64,000 nt of DNA from Pseudoclavibacter caeni (lineage in GTDB: Bacteria > Actinomycetota > Actinomycetes > Actinomycetales > Microbacteriaceae): assembly GCF_008831125.1 (NCBI RefSeq), contig NZ_WBKA01000006.1, positions 1 through 64,000 of the forward strand, in the 5' to 3' direction. A program made the translations under genes and the position numbers. Positions 26,222 to 36,947 of the stretch are shown here, piece after piece. Positions within the stretch are counted from its first letter, which is position 1. Each line of letters opens with the position of its first letter. The notes under the pieces are model-generated. The model saw only the letters and a list, made by a program, of their open reading frames with translations. It was not told the DNA's origin and did not search any database.

Positions 26222-27534
26222 TTCAGTAGCCCTTCATAGTGACGTTGCTGCAACTGCGAGTCTATCTGCTTGACGGTCTCGAGCCCGACACCGACCACGA
26301 TGAGGATCGACGTGCCGCCGAAGGCGAAGTTCTGACTGACACTGAGCAGGCTGAGCACGATGAGCGGCAGCAACGCGACGATGCCCAGGTACAGCGAACC
26401 CGGGAAGGTGATGCGGGTCAGCACGTAGGTCAGGAAGTCGGCGGTGGGCCGACCGGCACGGATGCCCGGGATGAACCCGCCGTACTGCTTGAGGTTGTCG
26501 GCCTGCTCCTCCGGGTTGAACGTGATCGCCACGTAGAAGTAGGTGAAGCCGACGATGAGGAGGAAGTACAGCGCCATATACAGCGGGTGATCGCCGCGCG
26601 TCAGGTAGTTCGAGATGAACTGCACCCAGGCCGGCGGCTCGGTGGAGCCATCGCCCTGGTTGAACTGGGCGATGAGCGCCGGCAGGTACAGCAGCGACGA
26701 GGCGAAGATGACGGGTACGACGCCGGCCATGTTCACCTTGATGGGGATGTACGTCGTGTTGCCACCGTACGTGCGCCGCCCCACGACGCGCTTGGCGTAC
26801 TGGACGGGGATGCGACGCTGCGACTGCTCGACGAACACGACCGCGACGACGAGCACGATCGCGAGCACCAGCACGAGCAGGAAGTTGCGCGGCCCGTTCG
26901 TGCCCTTCCAGATGGCGCCCATCTGGCTGGGGAACTGGGCGGCGATGGAGGTGAAGATGAGCAGCGACATGCCGTTGCCGACTCCGCGCTCGGTGATGAG
27001 CTCGCCGAGCCACATGATCAGGCCCGTTCCGGCGGTCATCGTGATGATCATCAGAACGACGGTGTACCAGTTGTCGTCCGCGAGCAGACTGCCCGTGCAG
27101 GCGGTGCCGTAGAGGGCACCGGTGCGGGCGACGGTGATGAGCGTGGTGGCCTGGAGCAGGCCGAGCCCGAGGGTCAGGTACCGGGTGTACTGGGTGAGCT
27201 TGGCCCGACCTGCCTCACCCTCCTTGTGCAGCGTCTCGAAGCGCGGGATGACCACACGCAGCAGCTGCACGATGATGGAGGCGGTGATGTAAGGCATGAT
27301 GCCCATCGCGAAGACGGACAGCTGCAGAAGCGCGCCGCCGCTGAAGAGGTTCACCAACTCGTAGAGCCCCGAGGTCTCGGAGGTCTGGTTGATGCACTGC
27401 TTGACGTTCGTGTAGTCCACATAGGGGGCCGGCACGAACGAGCCGAGGCGGAACAGCACGATGATGAACAGCGTGAAGCCGATCTTGCGGCGAAGATCGG
27501 GGGTCTTCATGATGCGGACGACGGCGTTCGACAA
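26218..27534 (-). CDS. secY: Protein translocase subunit SecY
   Basis: Channel subunit of the Sec translocon. 438 residues with ten membrane helices; helix 1 begins [20 protein letters not shown] and the plug region and pore ring lie in [20 protein letters not shown]. Cytoplasmic loop C5 includes [20 protein letters not shown]. The start is TTG at 27534; AGGAG lies ten bases upstream. It is separated from rplO by 73 bases containing a very strong hairpin, so its level can be set separately from the ribosomal genes. Confidence 0.98.
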   Translation of the reverse strand: MSNAVVRIMKTPDLRRKIGFTLFIIVLFRLGSFVPAPYVDYTNVKQCINQTSETSGLYELVNLFSGGALLQLSVFAMGIMPYITASIIVQLLRVVIPRFETLHKEGEAGRAKLTQYTRYLTLGLGLLQATTLITVARTGALYGTACTGSLLADDNWYTVVLMIITMTAGTGLIMWLGELITERGVGNGMSLLIFTSIAAQFPSQMGAIWKGTNGPRNFLLVLVLAIVLVVAVVFVEQSQRRIPVQYAKRVVGRRTYGGNTTYIPIKVNMAGVVPVIFASSLLYLPALIAQFNQGDGSTEPPAWVQFISNYLTRGDHPLYMALYFLLIVGFTYFYVAITFNPEEQADNLKQYGGFIPGIRAGRPTADFLTYVLTRITFPGSLYLGIVALLPLIVLSLLSVSQNFAFGGTSILIVVGVGLETVKQIDSQLQQRHYEGLLK

Positions 27535-27558
27535 ACCTCAGGCTCCTGTCAGATGGAT

Positions 27559-27596
27559 GCGCTCGGCCGCAGGGGACGATCCCCGCGGCCGAGCGC
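27559..27596 (-). terminator. Long two-part hairpin between rplO and secY
   Basis: GCGCTCGGCCGC (27559-27570) pairs perfectly with GCGGCCGAGCGC (27585-27596), and inside it GGGGA (27572-27576) pairs with TCCCC (27580-27584), leaving one bulged base and a CGA loop. It is the strongest stem in the ribosomal block. No T-run follows, so it is either a factor-assisted partial terminator or an RNA-stability element dividing the ribosomal genes from secY-adk-map. Confidence 0.7.
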
Positions 27597-27607
27597 GTTC
27601 GACGTTG

Positions 27608-28078
27608 CTACTTTACCGACCCGCCGGCGGCGAGGACCTTCTCGCGTGCCGACACTGAGATGCGATCGACCTGGATGTCCAGCTTCACGCTGATCTCGCC
27701 GGTGCCGAGCACCTTGACCGGCTCGCCGGCGCGCACGACGCCCTTGGCGACCAGGTCGTCGACCGTCACCGTGCCGCCCTGAGGGTACAGGGCCGCCAGC
27801 CGCTCGAGGTTGACGACCTGGTACTCCACCCGCGCCGGGTTCTTGAACCCACGCAGCTTCGGCAGTCGCATGTGCAGCGGCATCTGGCCGCCCTCGAAGC
27901 CGGGCCGCACCTGGTAGCGGGCCTTGGTGCCCTTGGTGCCGCGGCCGGCGGTCTTGCCCTTGGACGCCTCACCGCGACCCACCCGGGTGCGGTCCTTCTT
28001 GGCGCCGGGAGCGGGCCGCAGGTGGTGGACCCTGAGCAGGTTCACCTTCTCCTCGGCGCCCTCGTTCGTCTCTGGCAT
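27608..28078 (-). CDS. rplO: 50S ribosomal protein L15
   Basis: Late-assembly large-subunit protein. 156 residues; conserved [37 protein letters not shown] and [18 protein letters not shown]. An about 10-residue acidic lead ([10 protein letters not shown]) precedes the usual start [10 protein letters not shown], as in relatives. Two bases after rpmD; last ribosomal gene before the hairpin at 27559-27596. Confidence 0.98.
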   Translation of the reverse strand: MPETNEGAEEKVNLLRVHHLRPAPGAKKDRTRVGRGEASKGKTAGRGTKGTKARYQVRPGFEGGQMPLHMRLPKLRGFKNPARVEYQVVNLERLAALYPQGGTVTVDDLVAKGVVRAGEPVKVLGTGEISVKLDIQVDRISVSAREKVLAAGGSVK

Positions 28079-28080
28079 GT

Positions 28081-28263
28081 TCAGATCTCCTCAACCTCGA
28101 CCAGGTGACGCACGGCATGCACATAGCCGCGGTTCACCGGGTTGTCGTCCCTGACGACCGTCTGTCCGATGCGGTGCAGGCCCAGCGAGCGCAGCGTGGC
28201 GCGCTGCTCGGGACGAGCGCCGTACCGGCTGCGGACCTGGGTGACCTTCAGCTGGCTGGCCAT
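28081..28263 (-). CDS. rpmD: 50S ribosomal protein L30
   Basis: Small peripheral large-subunit protein, 60 residues from ATG 28263. The start shares a base with the rpsE stop (TGATG); a GTG one codon earlier is less likely. Recognised by [20 protein letters not shown] and [17 protein letters not shown]. Its position between rpsE and rplO is the standard spc-operon place. Confidence 0.97.
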   Translation of the reverse strand: MASQLKVTQVRSRYGARPEQRATLRSLGLHRIGQTVVRDDNPVNRGYVHAVRHLVEVEEI

Positions 28264-28949
28264 CACTCGCTCACCTTCTCCTCGGCCGCGCGCAGCAGAT
28301 GCGCGGGCGCGACCTCGTCGAGGGCGAGGCCACGACGCGCGGCCACGGCCTGCGGCTCCTCGAGTTGCTTGAGTGCGGTCACGGTGGCCCGCACGATGTT
28401 CAGGGTGTTCGACGAGCCGAGCGACTTACTCAGCACGTCGTGCACGCCGGCGCACTCGAGGACGGCGCGCACCGGCCCGCCCGCGATGACACCGGTGCCG
28501 GCGGCGGCCGGACGCAGCAGCACCACACCGGCCGAGTCCTCGCCCTGCACTGGATGCGGGATCGTCTTGCGCACGCGCGGCACGCGGAAGAAGTTCCGCT
28601 TGGCGTCCTCGACGCCCTTGGCGATCGCCGCGGGCACCTCCTTCGCCTTGCCATAGCCCACGCCGACGAGGCCGTCCCCGTCGCCCACGACGACGAGCGC
28701 CGTGAAGCTGAAGCGACGACCGCCCTTGACCACCTTGGCCACGCGGTTGATGTTCACCACGCGCTCGAGGAAGGGGCTCTCCTTGTCGCGGCCGCCGCGG
28801 CGGTCACGACCGCCCTGACGGTCACGGGAGCCGCGACGCCGATCACGCTCATTCGAGTCCGTGCCGTGCTGGCCCTTAGCCTGCCCCTCGGCTGCGGTTG
28901 CGCTCACCTGCTGCTCCTTCGATGCCTCGGTCTTGCTCTGCTCGCTCAC
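28263..28949 (-). CDS. rpsE: 30S ribosomal protein S5 with charged N-terminal extension
   Basis: Protein at the mRNA entry tunnel with roles in fidelity. 228 residues from GTG 28949. The first about 55 residues are an extension ending in Arg/Asp/Gly repeats ([19 protein letters not shown]), where E. coli S5 has about 10. The dsRNA-binding fold follows ([20 protein letters not shown]), then [16 protein letters not shown] and [20 protein letters not shown]. The extension is common in Actinobacteria. Overlaps rplR by four bases. Confidence 0.97.
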   Translation of the reverse strand: MSEQSKTEASKEQQVSATAAEGQAKGQHGTDSNERDRRRGSRDRQGGRDRRGGRDKESPFLERVVNINRVAKVVKGGRRFSFTALVVVGDGDGLVGVGYGKAKEVPAAIAKGVEDAKRNFFRVPRVRKTIPHPVQGEDSAGVVLLRPAAAGTGVIAGGPVRAVLECAGVHDVLSKSLGSSNTLNIVRATVTALKQLEEPQAVAARRGLALDEVAPAHLLRAAEEKVSE

Positions 28950-29311
28950 AGTGACAGCCCGCCTTCCCGCGCACCGTCGGCCACGGCCGCGACACGTCCA
29001 GCGTACGCGTTCCCGCCGCGGTCGAACACGACCGTGTTCACCCCGGCCGCCTGGGCACGCTGTGCGACGAGCTCGCCGACCCGACGGGCCTTGGCGGTCT
29101 TGTCACCCTCCGCGACCCGCAGATCGGGCTCCATGGTCGACGCGCTCGCCACGGTCACGCCGCGGGTGTCGTCGACGACCTGCACGAAGATGTGACGGGC
29201 CGAACGGGTGACGACGAGACGAGGCCGCTCGGCGGTGCCGGTGATGTGCTTGCGGACCCGGGCGTGACGACGCTGACGCGCCGCCTGCCTGCTGTTGTTG
29301 CGTGAAGCCAT
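28946..29311 (-). CDS. rplR: 50S ribosomal protein L18
   Basis: Binds 5S rRNA together with L5. 121 residues: [39 protein letters not shown] and the end [20 protein letters not shown], all canonical. Two bases after rplF and overlapping rpsE by ATGA or GTGA. Confidence 0.98.
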   Translation of the reverse strand: MASRNNSRQAARQRRHARVRKHITGTAERPRLVVTRSARHIFVQVVDDTRGVTVASASTMEPDLRVAEGDKTAKARRVGELVAQRAQAAGVNTVVFDRGGNAYAGRVAAVADGAREGGLSL

Positions 29312-29313
29312 GA

Positions 29314-29850
29314 TTACTTACCAGCCTTTCCAGCCTTGCGACGCACCTGCTCGCCCTCGTAGCGCACACCCTTGCCCTTGTAGGGCTCGGGGAGACGCAG
29401 CTTGCGCAGCTTGGCGGCCACCTCGCCGACGGCCTGCTTGTCGATGCCCTGGACGATGACCTTGTTCTGGCCCTCGACCACGAAGGTGATGCCCTCCGGC
29501 GGCTCGACGGTGATGGTGTGGGAGTAGCCGAGCGAGAACTCGACCGCACTGCCCTTGGCAACGGCGCGGTAGCCAGTGCCGACGATCTGCAGGGCCTTGC
29601 TGTAACCCTTCGTCACGCCCTCGATGTCGTTGGCGATGAGCGTGCGGGTGAGCCCGTGGAGGGAGCGCGACGTGCGCTCGTCATCGGGCCGCGAGACGAC
29701 GACCTGGTCACCGTCCACGGCGGCGGTGATCGGGGCGGCGACGGTCAGCTCGAGCTGACCCTTCGGGCCCTTCACCGTGACCTGCTGACCGTCGACGAGA
29801 ACCTCCACGCCGGCGGGGATCTGAATGGGAAGCTTGCCGATTCGTGACAT
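29314..29850 (-). CDS. rplF: 50S ribosomal protein L6
   Basis: Protein near the factor-binding site of the large subunit. 178 residues in two homologous domains: [20 protein letters not shown] at the start and the C-terminal [20 protein letters not shown] with [20 protein letters not shown]. Six bases after rpsH. Nothing unusual. Confidence 0.98.
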   Translation of the reverse strand: MSRIGKLPIQIPAGVEVLVDGQQVTVKGPKGQLELTVAAPITAAVDGDQVVVSRPDDERTSRSLHGLTRTLIANDIEGVTKGYSKALQIVGTGYRAVAKGSAVEFSLGYSHTITVEPPEGITFVVEGQNKVIVQGIDKQAVGEVAAKLRKLRLPEPYKGKGVRYEGEQVRRKAGKAGK

Positions 29851-29856
29851 GTTCGA

Positions 29857-30255
29857 TCACCACACGTAGGCGAGGACTTCCCCACCCACGCCCTTCGCCT
29901 TGGCCTCACGGTCGGTCAGCATGCCGGAGGATGTGGACAGGATCGCGATGCCCAGACCACCGAGCACGCTGGGCAGCTCGGTCGACTTCGCGTAGACGCG
30001 CAGACCGGGCTTTGAGACGCGCTTGATCCCCTGGATCGCGCGCTCGCGCTGCGGGCCGTACTTCAGGTCGATGACCAGGTTCTTGCCCACGCGTGCGGGC
30101 TCCTCCCCGACCTCGGCCACGTAGCCCTCGCGCTTGAGGATATCGGCGATCGCACGCTTCAGCTTGCTGTACGGGGCGACGACGCGAGCCTTGTGAGCGC
30201 TGTTCGCGTTGCGCACCCTCGTCAGCAGGTCGGCGACCGGATCTGACATTGTCAT
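29857..30255 (-). CDS. rpsH: 30S ribosomal protein S8
   Basis: Central-domain 16S rRNA binder and, in E. coli, translational repressor of the spc operon. 132 residues from ATG 30255 ([20 protein letters not shown]); the open frame extends 45 codons further without homology. The C-terminal rRNA-binding part is [21 protein letters not shown] 70-base gap separates it from rplE; rpsN (S14), often present here, is missing. Confidence 0.98.
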   Translation of the reverse strand: MTMSDPVADLLTRVRNANSAHKARVVAPYSKLKRAIADILKREGYVAEVGEEPARVGKNLVIDLKYGPQRERAIQGIKRVSKPGLRVYAKSTELPSVLGGLGIAILSTSSGMLTDREAKAKGVGGEVLAYVW

Positions 30256-30325
30256 GGTGTGTGCTTCCTGTTCTTGCCCGGTATCCGCGTCCCGTTCACG
30301 GGACGCGGACCGGCGGCAATCGGTG

Positions 30326-30901
30326 TTACTTGGTGGTCTTGGTCTTGAACGGGAACCCGAGCGCCCGCAGCAGGGCCCGACCCTCATCATCGGTCTCGGC
30401 GGTGGTTACGACAGTGATGTCGAAGCCGCGCACGTGGTCGACCTTGTCCTGGTCGATCTCGTGGAAGACCGACTGCTCGGTGAGACCGAACGTGTAGTTG
30501 CCGTGACCGTCGAACTGGCGATCGCTCAGCCCGCGGAAGTCGCGGATGCGCGGCAGCGCCAGGCTGATCAGGCGGTCGAGGAACTCCCAGGCGCGGTCAC
30601 CGCGGAGCGTGACGTTCGCACCGATCGCCTGCCCCTCGCGCAGCTTGAACTGCGCGATGGACTTGCGGGAGTGGTTGACCCGGGGCTTCTGCCCGGTGAT
30701 CAGGGCCAGGTCGTGCACGGCGCCCTCGATGAGCTTGCCGTCACGGGCCGCCTCGCCGACGCCGGAGTTGACGACGACCTTGACGATCCGGGGCACCTGG
30801 TGGGCGTTCGTGTAACCGAACTGCTTCTCCAGGGCGGGGATGATCTCCTCGGCGTACTTCGTCTTCAGCCGCGGCTGGATCTTCTCAGCGGTCTCAGTCA
30901 T
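30326..30901 (-). CDS. rplE: 50S ribosomal protein L5
   Basis: 5S rRNA-binding protein contacting P-site tRNA. 191 residues: [60 protein letters not shown] and the C-terminal [20 protein letters not shown]. Its ATG overlaps the rplX stop by one base. Confidence 0.98.
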   Translation of the reverse strand: MTETAEKIQPRLKTKYAEEIIPALEKQFGYTNAHQVPRIVKVVVNSGVGEAARDGKLIEGAVHDLALITGQKPRVNHSRKSIAQFKLREGQAIGANVTLRGDRAWEFLDRLISLALPRIRDFRGLSDRQFDGHGNYTFGLTEQSVFHEIDQDKVDHVRGFDITVVTTAETDDEGRALLRALGFPFKTKTTK

Positions 30902-31251
30902 CAGATGTCCTTACCCGACCTCTTTGCGTAGCGCACGCGGACCGTGCGCTTCACGCCGTTGGTCTCCACTTCCTCGACGCGGAATCCGACGCGGGTCGGC
31001 TTCTGCGTCTCGGGGTCGACGATGGCCACGTTCGACACGTGGATCGGCGCCTCCTCCTCGACGATGCCCCCGGGCTGGCCGTTGGCGCCCGCCCGACGAT
31101 GCCGCTTGACAATGTTGACGCCCTCGACGACCACGCGGTCGCGCTCCGGGATCACACGGAGCACATGCCCCTGCCTGCCGCGGTCGCCGCCACGCTCCTG
31201 GCTGGCGCCGGTGATCACCTCGACGAGGTCTCCCTTGCGGATCTTCGCCAT
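30901..31251 (-). CDS. rplX: 50S ribosomal protein L24
   Basis: Assembly initiator protein with a KOW motif. 116 residues: [20 protein letters not shown] (KOW), then [20 protein letters not shown] and [20 protein letters not shown]. One base separates it from rplN. Slightly longer than E. coli L24 because of the loop around residue 20. Confidence 0.97.
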   Translation of the reverse strand: MAKIRKGDLVEVITGASQERGGDRGRQGHVLRVIPERDRVVVEGVNIVKRHRRAGANGQPGGIVEEEAPIHVSNVAIVDPETQKPTRVGFRVEEVETNGVKRTVRVRYAKRSGKDI

Positions 31252-31252
31252 C

Positions 31253-31621
31253 TCAAATCACCTCCGGTGCCAGTGAAACGATCTTCATGAACTTCCTGTC
31301 GCGCAGCTCACGGCCGATGGGGCCGAAGATGCGGGTGCCACGGGGCTCGCCCTCCTTGGTCAGGATGACGGCGGCGTTCTCGTCGAACTTGATGTACGAG
31401 CCGTCCGAGCGCCGGGTCTCCTTGACGGTGCGGACGATGACGGCCTTGACGACCTCGCCCTTCTTCACCGCGCCGCCGGGGATGGCGTCCTTCACCGTCG
31501 CCACGATGGTGTCGCCCAGGCCCGCGTAGCGACGGTTGGAGCCGCCGAGCACGCGAATCGTCAGCAACTCCTTGGCGCCGGTGTTGTCGGCCACCTTCAG
31601 TCGCGATTCGTTCTGAATCAT
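31253..31621 (-). CDS. rplN: 50S ribosomal protein L14
   Basis: Subunit-interface protein and binding partner of RsfS. 122 residues, exactly the family length: [20 protein letters not shown], then [20 protein letters not shown] and [20 protein letters not shown]. Twenty-seven bases after rpsQ. Confidence 0.98.
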   Translation of the reverse strand: MIQNESRLKVADNTGAKELLTIRVLGGSNRRYAGLGDTIVATVKDAIPGGAVKKGEVVKAVIVRTVKETRRSDGSYIKFDENAAVILTKEGEPRGTRIFGPIGRELRDRKFMKIVSLAPEVI

Positions 31622-31648
31622 GTCAATACTCCTCGGGTCGGATCAGGC

Positions 31649-31933
31649 CTACTTGGCCTTCTCCAGAATCTCAACCAGGCGCCAGCGCTTGGTGGCGGAA
31701 AGCGGACGGGTCTCGGCGATCCGGACGAGGTCGCCCACGCCGGCCGTGTTCTCGGCGTCGTGGACGCGGACCTTCGAGGAGCGACGCATCACCTTGCCGT
31801 ACAGCGGGTGCTTGACACGATCCTCGACGAGCACCGTGATGGTCTTGTCGCCCTTGTCGCTGACCACGTAGCCCTGACGGACCTTGCGGTACCCGCGCAC
31901 CTGGACGGGCGACTCCTGCCTGTTCTCACTCAT
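31649..31933 (-). CDS. rpsQ: 30S ribosomal protein S17
   Basis: Early 16S rRNA binder with an OB fold. 94 residues: [60 protein letters not shown]. Overlaps rpmC by four bases (ATGA). Confidence 0.98.
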   Translation of the reverse strand: MSENRQESPVQVRGYRKVRQGYVVSDKGDKTITVLVEDRVKHPLYGKVMRRSSKVRVHDAENTAGVGDLVRIAETRPLSATKRWRLVEILEKAK

Positions 31934-32235
31934 GCCTGAGCCTCCTCGTCAGCCTTGACGGCCTTCTTCTTCGACTTCGACGCCTTCGGAGCGGCGGACT
32001 CCTCCGCGTCGTGCTGGGTCCGGATGCCAAGCTCGCGCTCGCGGATGATCGTGTAGATCCGTGCGATGTCGCGCTTGACGGCGCGGACGCGGGCGTTCGA
32101 GGCGAGCTGGCCGGTGGCCGACTGGAAGCGCAGGTTGAACAGCTCCTCCTTGGCCTTCTTCAGCTCGGCGGTCAGGGCCGAGTCCTCAAGTTTCTCGAGC
32201 TTCTCGATGGCGAGGTCCTTGGATCCGATCGGCAT
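31930..32235 (-). CDS. rpmC: 50S ribosomal protein L29 with Lys/Glu-rich tail
   Basis: Protein at the exit tunnel where trigger factor and SRP dock. 101 residues against about 63 in E. coli. The conserved helical hairpin is residues 5-72 ([40 protein letters not shown]); the rest is a charged tail ([20 protein letters not shown]) of actinobacterial type. The start overlaps the rplP stop as TAATG. Confidence 0.96.
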   Translation of the reverse strand: MPIGSKDLAIEKLEKLEDSALTAELKKAKEELFNLRFQSATGQLASNARVRAVKRDIARIYTIIRERELGIRTQHDAEESAAPKASKSKKKAVKADEEAQA

Positions 32236-32654
32236 TATGCGTCACCCTCCTCGCGCTTGATGATGCGCGCCTTGACGGGAAGTTTGTAGATGGCACGGGT
32301 CAGCGCCTCGTTGGCGATGTCGTCGGACACGCCGCTCAGCTCGAACAGCACACGCCCCGGCTTGACGTTCGCGACCCAGAACTCGGGCGAGCCCTTGCCG
32401 GATCCCATTCGGGTGCCGATGGGCTTCTGCGAGAGCGGACGGTCCGGGAAGATATTGATCCAGACCTTGCCGCCGCGCTTGATGTAGCGGGTCATCGCGA
32501 TGCGGGCGGACTCGATCTGCCGGTTCGTGATGTACGCCGACGTCAGCGCCTGGACGCCGTACTCACCGAAGGCGAGCTCTGTGCCGCCCTTGGCGGCGCC
32601 ACGACGCTTCGGGTGGTGCTGTTTGCGGTACTTGACCTTGCGTGGAATCAGCAT
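32235..32654 (-). CDS. rplP: 50S ribosomal protein L16
   Basis: Contacts the A-site tRNA elbow near the peptidyl transferase centre. 139 residues: [40 protein letters not shown] and [20 protein letters not shown]. Two bases after rpsC. Canonical. Confidence 0.98.
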   Translation of the reverse strand: MLIPRKVKYRKQHHPKRRGAAKGGTELAFGEYGVQALTSAYITNRQIESARIAMTRYIKRGGKVWINIFPDRPLSQKPIGTRMGSGKGSPEFWVANVKPGRVLFELSGVSDDIANEALTRAIYKLPVKARIIKREEGDA

Positions 32655-32656
32655 GC

Positions 32657-33418
32657 TTACGCCTCCGCTCCTGCTGTGGCGGGCGCCGCCTGGGCCGGCT
32701 GGCCATGGTGGCCCCGACCGCCGCGACGCGCGCGATCACCGCGACCCGGCCGCGACGCTTCGAGCGACGCGAGCTCGCGATCGGTGATCTCGCCCTTGTA
32801 GATCCAGACCTTCACGCCGATGCGGCCGAAGGTCGTGCGTGCCTCATAGAAGCCGTAATCGATGTTCGCGCGGAGCGTGTGCAGCGGCACCCGGCCCTCG
32901 CGGTAGAACTCAGACCGGCTCATCTCAGCGCCGCCGAGACGCCCGGCGACCTGGATGCGCACGCCCTTGGCTCCGGCGCGCATGGCGCCCTGCAGGCCCT
33001 TGCGCATCGCGCGGCGGAAGGCCACGCGGGCGGCGAGCTGCTCGGCCACGCCCTGGGCGACCAGCTGAGCCGACGCGTCGGGGTTCTTCACCTCGAGGAT
33101 GTTCAGCTGGATCTGCTTGCCGGTGAGCTTCTCGAGATCGGCGCGGATGCGCTCAGCCTCGGCGCCGCGGCGGCCGATCACGATGCCCGGACGGGCCGTG
33201 TGGATGTCCACGCGGACGCGGTCCTTCGTGCGCTCGAGGTTGATGCGGGCGATGCCGGCGCGGTCCAGGCTGTTCTGCAGGAAGCGGCGGATGCGCACAT
33301 CCTCGGCCACGTAGTCCTTGTAGCGCTGGCCCGGCTTGTTCGAGTCGGAGAACCACCGCGACACGTGGTCAGTGGTGATCCCCAGACGGAAGCCGTACGG
33401 GTTTACTTTCTGACCCAT
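32657..33418 (-). CDS. rpsC: 30S ribosomal protein S3
   Basis: mRNA-entry protein with a KH domain. 253 residues: [22 protein letters not shown] segment [18 protein letters not shown], and the C-terminal domain [20 protein letters not shown]. The last about 40 residues are an Arg/Gly/His/Ala tail ([20 protein letters not shown]), as in many Actinobacteria. The ATG overlaps the rplV stop as TGATG. Confidence 0.98.
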   Translation of the reverse strand: MGQKVNPYGFRLGITTDHVSRWFSDSNKPGQRYKDYVAEDVRIRRFLQNSLDRAGIARINLERTKDRVRVDIHTARPGIVIGRRGAEAERIRADLEKLTGKQIQLNILEVKNPDASAQLVAQGVAEQLAARVAFRRAMRKGLQGAMRAGAKGVRIQVAGRLGGAEMSRSEFYREGRVPLHTLRANIDYGFYEARTTFGRIGVKVWIYKGEITDRELASLEASRPGRGDRARRGGRGHHGQPAQAAPATAGAEA

Positions 33419-33822
33419 CAGTTGCTCTCCTTCCTAGCTGATGCGGTGCTCGCCTCATCGGCCTCGTCGGCCGGGGTGGCGACGACCACGGTGATGTGAC
33501 TGGTGCGCTTCAGCACGCGATACGCGCGGCCCTGGGCCCGCGGCCGGATGCGCTTGAGCGTCGGGCCCTCGTCGACGTACGCCTCTGCGATGTACAGCTC
33601 GTCCTCGTCAAGGTAGCTGTTGGCGGCCTCGGCCTTGACCCGGGCGTTGGCCACCGCGGATGCGACGAGCTTGTACACGGGCTCGGCCGCGCCCTGCGGG
33701 GCGAATTTCAGGATGCCCAGCGCCTCGTTGGCCTGCCTGCCGCGGATCAGGTTGACGACGCGACGGGCCTTCTGGGGCGTGATGCGGATATGACGCAGAC
33801 GCGCGGTTGCTTCTACCATCAT
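33418..33822 (-). CDS. rplV: 50S ribosomal protein L22
   Basis: Its beta-hairpin lines the exit tunnel and is the site of some macrolide resistance changes; the loop here ([20 protein letters not shown]) looks wild type. 134 residues with an acidic Ser/Ala C-terminal extension of about 20 ([16 protein letters not shown]). Start [20 protein letters not shown]. Twenty-eight bases after rpsS. Confidence 0.97.
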   Translation of the reverse strand: MMVEATARLRHIRITPQKARRVVNLIRGRQANEALGILKFAPQGAAEPVYKLVASAVANARVKAEAANSYLDEDELYIAEAYVDEGPTLKRIRPRAQGRAYRVLKRTSHITVVVATPADEADEASTASARKESN

Positions 33823-33850
33823 GACCTCTCTTCTCGGAGTCGTCGGCGCG

Positions 33851-34132
33851 TCAGCGCCGACGACCCTTCTTGTCGTCCTTCTCGTGACCGCGGAAGGTGC
33901 GCGTCGGCGCGAACTCGCCGAGCTTGTGGCCGACGAGCGACTCGGTGATGAAGACCGGGACGTGCTTGCGGCCGTCGTGGACGGCGATCGTGTGGCCGAT
34001 GAAGGCGGGAACGATCAGCGAACGGCGAGACCAGGTCTTGATCACGTTCTTGGTGCCGGCCTCGTTCTGCGCGAGAACTTTGCGAAGCAGGTGCTCGTCG
34101 ACGAAGGGGCCCTTTTTCAGACTGCGTGGCAT
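33851..34132 (-). CDS. rpsS: 30S ribosomal protein S19
   Basis: Head protein forming a bridge with S13. 93 residues, typical length: [40 protein letters not shown] and [20 protein letters not shown]. Twelve bases after rplB. Confidence 0.98.
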   Translation of the reverse strand: MPRSLKKGPFVDEHLLRKVLAQNEAGTKNVIKTWSRRSLIVPAFIGHTIAVHDGRKHVPVFITESLVGHKLGEFAPTRTFRGHEKDDKKGRRR

Positions 34133-34144
34133 GTGTCTTCTCTC

Positions 34145-34984
34145 CTACTTGCGCTTCTTGCCGGACGGGCGACGGCGGACGATGAGCCTATCGCTCGCCT
34201 TCTTCGGCTTGCGGGTGCGGCCCTCCGGCTGACCCCACGGGCTGACCGGGTGACGGCCACCCGAGGTGCGCCCCTCGCCACCACCGTGCGGGTGGTCGAC
34301 GGGGTTCATCACCACGCCGCGGACGGTCGGGCGGATGCCGCGCCAGCGGTTGCGCCCGGCCTTGCCCCAGCTGATGTTCGACTGCTCTGCGTTGCCGACC
34401 TCGCCGACGGTGGCGCGGCAGCGCGCGTCGACGTTGCGGATCTCGCCGCTGGGCAGACGCAGCTGCGCATAGGGGCCGTCCTTGGCGACCAGGCGCACGC
34501 TCGCGCCAGCCGAGCGGGCCAGCTTCGCGCCGCCGCCGGGCCGCAGCTCGATCGCGTGCACCACGGTGCCGGTCGGGATGCTGCGCAGCGGCAGATTGTT
34601 GCCGGGCTTGATGTCGGCTTCGGCGCCGGACTCGAGCACGTCTCCCTGCTTCACCTTGTTCGGCGCCAGGATGTAGCGTTTCGTGCCGTCGGCGTAGTGC
34701 AGCAGCGCGATGCGCGCGGTGCGGTTGGGGTCGTACTCGATGTGCGCGACGCGGGCGAGCACGCCGTCCTTGTCGGCGCGACGGAAGTCGATCACGCGGT
34801 ACTGGCGCTTGTGACCGCCGCCGTGATGGCGGGTCGTGATGCGACCGCTCGCGTTGCGACCGCCGGTCTTCGACAGCGGACGCAGCAGCGACTTCTCCGG
34901 CGTCGACCGGGTGATCTCGGCGAAATCAGCGACCGAGGAGCCGCGACGGCCCGGGGTCGTGGGCTTGTACTTGCGAATAGCCAT
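34145..34984 (-). CDS. rplB: 50S ribosomal protein L2
   Basis: Essential for peptidyl transferase activity and subunit joining. 279 residues: [40 protein letters not shown], and near the C-terminus [20 protein letters not shown] with the functionally important His. Twenty-two bases after rplW. Confidence 0.98.
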   Translation of the reverse strand: MAIRKYKPTTPGRRGSSVADFAEITRSTPEKSLLRPLSKTGGRNASGRITTRHHGGGHKRQYRVIDFRRADKDGVLARVAHIEYDPNRTARIALLHYADGTKRYILAPNKVKQGDVLESGAEADIKPGNNLPLRSIPTGTVVHAIELRPGGGAKLARSAGASVRLVAKDGPYAQLRLPSGEIRNVDARCRATVGEVGNAEQSNISWGKAGRNRWRGIRPTVRGVVMNPVDHPHGGGEGRTSGGRHPVSPWGQPEGRTRKPKKASDRLIVRRRPSGKKRK

Positions 34985-35006
34985 GATGCTCTAGCCTTTC
35001 CCCGAC

Positions 35007-35306
35007 TCAGTTCGCGGCCGAGAAGATGTCGATGGAGCCCGACTTCAGCGAGACGATGGCACGCTTGGTGTCCTTGCGCTTGCCGGTTCCGAAACGAGTG
35101 CGGCGGGTCTTGCCCTGACGGTTCAGCGTGCGGACCTTGTCGACCTGGACGTCGAAGATCGCCTCGACCGCCTGCTTGATCTCGGTCTTGTTGGCGTCGG
35201 TGGCCACCTCGAAGGTGTACTTGCCCTGGTCGATGAGCCCGTAGCTCTTCTCCGAGACGACGGGCTTGATCACCACGTCATGCGGATGCTTGTTCAGCTC
35301 GGTCAT
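35007..35306 (-). CDS. rplW: 50S ribosomal protein L23
   Basis: Exit-tunnel protein and docking site for trigger factor, SRP and SecY. 99 residues: [40 protein letters not shown] and [20 protein letters not shown]. Overlaps rplD by four bases. Confidence 0.98.
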   Translation of the reverse strand: MTELNKHPHDVVIKPVVSEKSYGLIDQGKYTFEVATDANKTEIKQAVEAIFDVQVDKVRTLNRQGKTRRTRFGTGKRKDTKRAIVSLKSGSIDIFSAAN

Positions 35307-35953
35307 TCTGCGTCACCTTTCCGGACAGCGCGGCCGACGAACCCGTCGAAGGCCTCCTGCGTGAACACGACGTCGTCGGCGACCAGCACGTCATAGGCAT
35401 TGAGCTGGCCGGGATCGATGACGTGCACCTCGGGGAGGTTGCGCACGCTCTTGATCGTGAGCTCGTCGGTGCGATCGACGACGAGGAGGACGCCGGCGCC
35501 CTGCGCGACCTGCGCGAGCGCGGCCTTCGCGGCCTTGGTCGAGGGAGCCTCGCCCGAGACCAGCCCGCTGACGACATGCAGCCGGCCGTTGCGAGCGCGA
35601 TCGCTCAGCGCGCCGCGGAGCGCAGCCGCGATCATCTTCTTCGGGGTGCGCTGCGCGTAGCTGCGCGGCACCGGCCCGTGGACGACACCGCCGCCGGTCA
35701 TGTGCGGGGCACGGATCGAGCCCTGACGCGCGTTGCCGGTGCCCTTCTGCTTGAAGGGCTTGCGGCCGGCGCCAGAGACCTCGCCACGGTTCTTCGCCTT
35801 GGCGCTGCCCTGCCGCGCGGCGGCGAGCTGCGCAACGACGACCTGGTGGATGAGCGGTATGTTCGGCTGGACGTCGAAGAGATCGGCGGGCAGCTCCACG
35901 CTGCCTGCGGCCTGACCCTCGGCGTTCAGCACATCGATCTTCGTGGCAGCCAT
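35303..35953 (-). CDS. rplD: 50S ribosomal protein L4
   Basis: Tunnel protein; in E. coli it also represses the S10 operon. 216 residues: [20 protein letters not shown] as [11 protein letters not shown], then [20 protein letters not shown] (the tunnel loop, wild-type looking), and [20 protein letters not shown]. Two bases after rplC. No S10-leader attenuator of the E. coli type is evident upstream of the operon. Confidence 0.98.
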   Translation of the reverse strand: MAATKIDVLNAEGQAAGSVELPADLFDVQPNIPLIHQVVVAQLAAARQGSAKAKNRGEVSGAGRKPFKQKGTGNARQGSIRAPHMTGGGVVHGPVPRSYAQRTPKKMIAAALRGALSDRARNGRLHVVSGLVSGEAPSTKAAKAALAQVAQGAGVLLVVDRTDELTIKSVRNLPEVHVIDPGQLNAYDVLVADDVVFTQEAFDGFVGRAVRKGDAE

Positions 35954-35955
35954 CG

Positions 35956-36609
35956 TCAGGCCCCCTTCACAGCGTTGCGGACGAACACGACCTGACCCTT
36001 GGGGCCGGGGATCGCGCCCTTGATGAGCAGCAGGTTCTTCTCGGCGTCGACAGCCTGCACGCGGAGGTTCTGGGCGCTCACTCGGTTGTGACCCATGCGG
36101 CCGGCCATCTTCAGACCCTTGTAGACGCGCGACGGGGTCGAGGCCTCGCCGATCGAGCCGGGCTTGCGGTGGTTGCGGTGCGCGCCGTGCGAGGCGCTGA
36201 CGCCCTGGAAGTTGTGCAGCTTCATGACACCCGCGAGGCCCTTGCCCTTGCTCGTGCCGACGACGTCGACGAGCTGGCCGGCCTCGAACTGCTCGACGGT
36301 GAGCTCCTGGCCGACCGTGTACTGATCGGCGTCATCGGTGCGCACCTCGGCGAGGTGACGACGCGGGGTGACCCCGGCCTTGGCGAAGTGCCCGGCGGCG
36401 GGACGGTTCACCTTCCGCGGGTCGATCTGGCCGTAGGCGATCTGCACGGCCTGGTAGCCGTCGCGCTCGAGGTCGCGGATCTGGGTCACGACGTTCGCCG
36501 TGGCCTCGACGACGGTGACGGGCACGAGGTTGTTGTCCTCGTCCCACACCTGGGTCATGCCGAGCTTGATGCCCAGCAGACCCCTGCGGGTCTTGGTCTG
36601 TGTAGTCAT
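35956..36609 (-). CDS. rplC: 50S ribosomal protein L3
   Basis: Early-assembly protein reaching the peptidyl transferase centre. 217 residues: [40 protein letters not shown], then [20 protein letters not shown]. The Gln that is methylated in E. coli lies in the segment corresponding to [10 protein letters not shown]. Twenty-nine bases after rpsJ. Confidence 0.98.
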   Translation of the reverse strand: MTTQTKTRRGLLGIKLGMTQVWDEDNNLVPVTVVEATANVVTQIRDLERDGYQAVQIAYGQIDPRKVNRPAAGHFAKAGVTPRRHLAEVRTDDADQYTVGQELTVEQFEAGQLVDVVGTSKGKGLAGVMKLHNFQGVSASHGAHRNHRKPGSIGEASTPSRVYKGLKMAGRMGHNRVSAQNLRVQAVDAEKNLLLIKGAIPGPKGQVVFVRNAVKGA

Positions 36610-36638
36610 TCTCTCGTGTTCCTCTAGCTCTCTGCGGC

Positions 36639-36947
36639 TCAGAGCTTGATCTCGATGTTCACGTCGGCGGGGAGATCCAGACGCATCAGCGAGTCGACAG
36701 CCTTCGGCGTCGGATCGACGATGTCGATGAGACGCTTGTGGGTGCGCTTCTCGAAGTGCTCGCGGCTGTCCTTGTACTTGTGCGGCGAACGGATCACAGC
36801 GATCACGTTCTTCTCGGTCGGCAGCGGCACCGGGCCGATCACCGTGGCACCGGCACGGGTCACCGTGTCGACGATCTTGCGTGCCGAGGAATCGATCACC
36901 TCGTGGTCATACGACTTCAGTCGAATGCGGATCTTCTGTCCCGCCAT
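36639..36947 (-). CDS. rpsJ: 30S ribosomal protein S10
   Basis: First gene of the S10 operon; the protein also serves as NusE in antitermination. 102 residues: [40 protein letters not shown] and [20 protein letters not shown], all canonical. Its Shine-Dalgarno is weak (AGCGAGA). Everything from here down to rplO runs on one strand with gaps of at most 70 bases. Confidence 0.98.
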   Translation of the reverse strand: MAGQKIRIRLKSYDHEVIDSSARKIVDTVTRAGATVIGPVPLPTEKNVIAVIRSPHKYKDSREHFEKRTHKRLIDIVDPTPKAVDSLMRLDLPADVNIEIKL

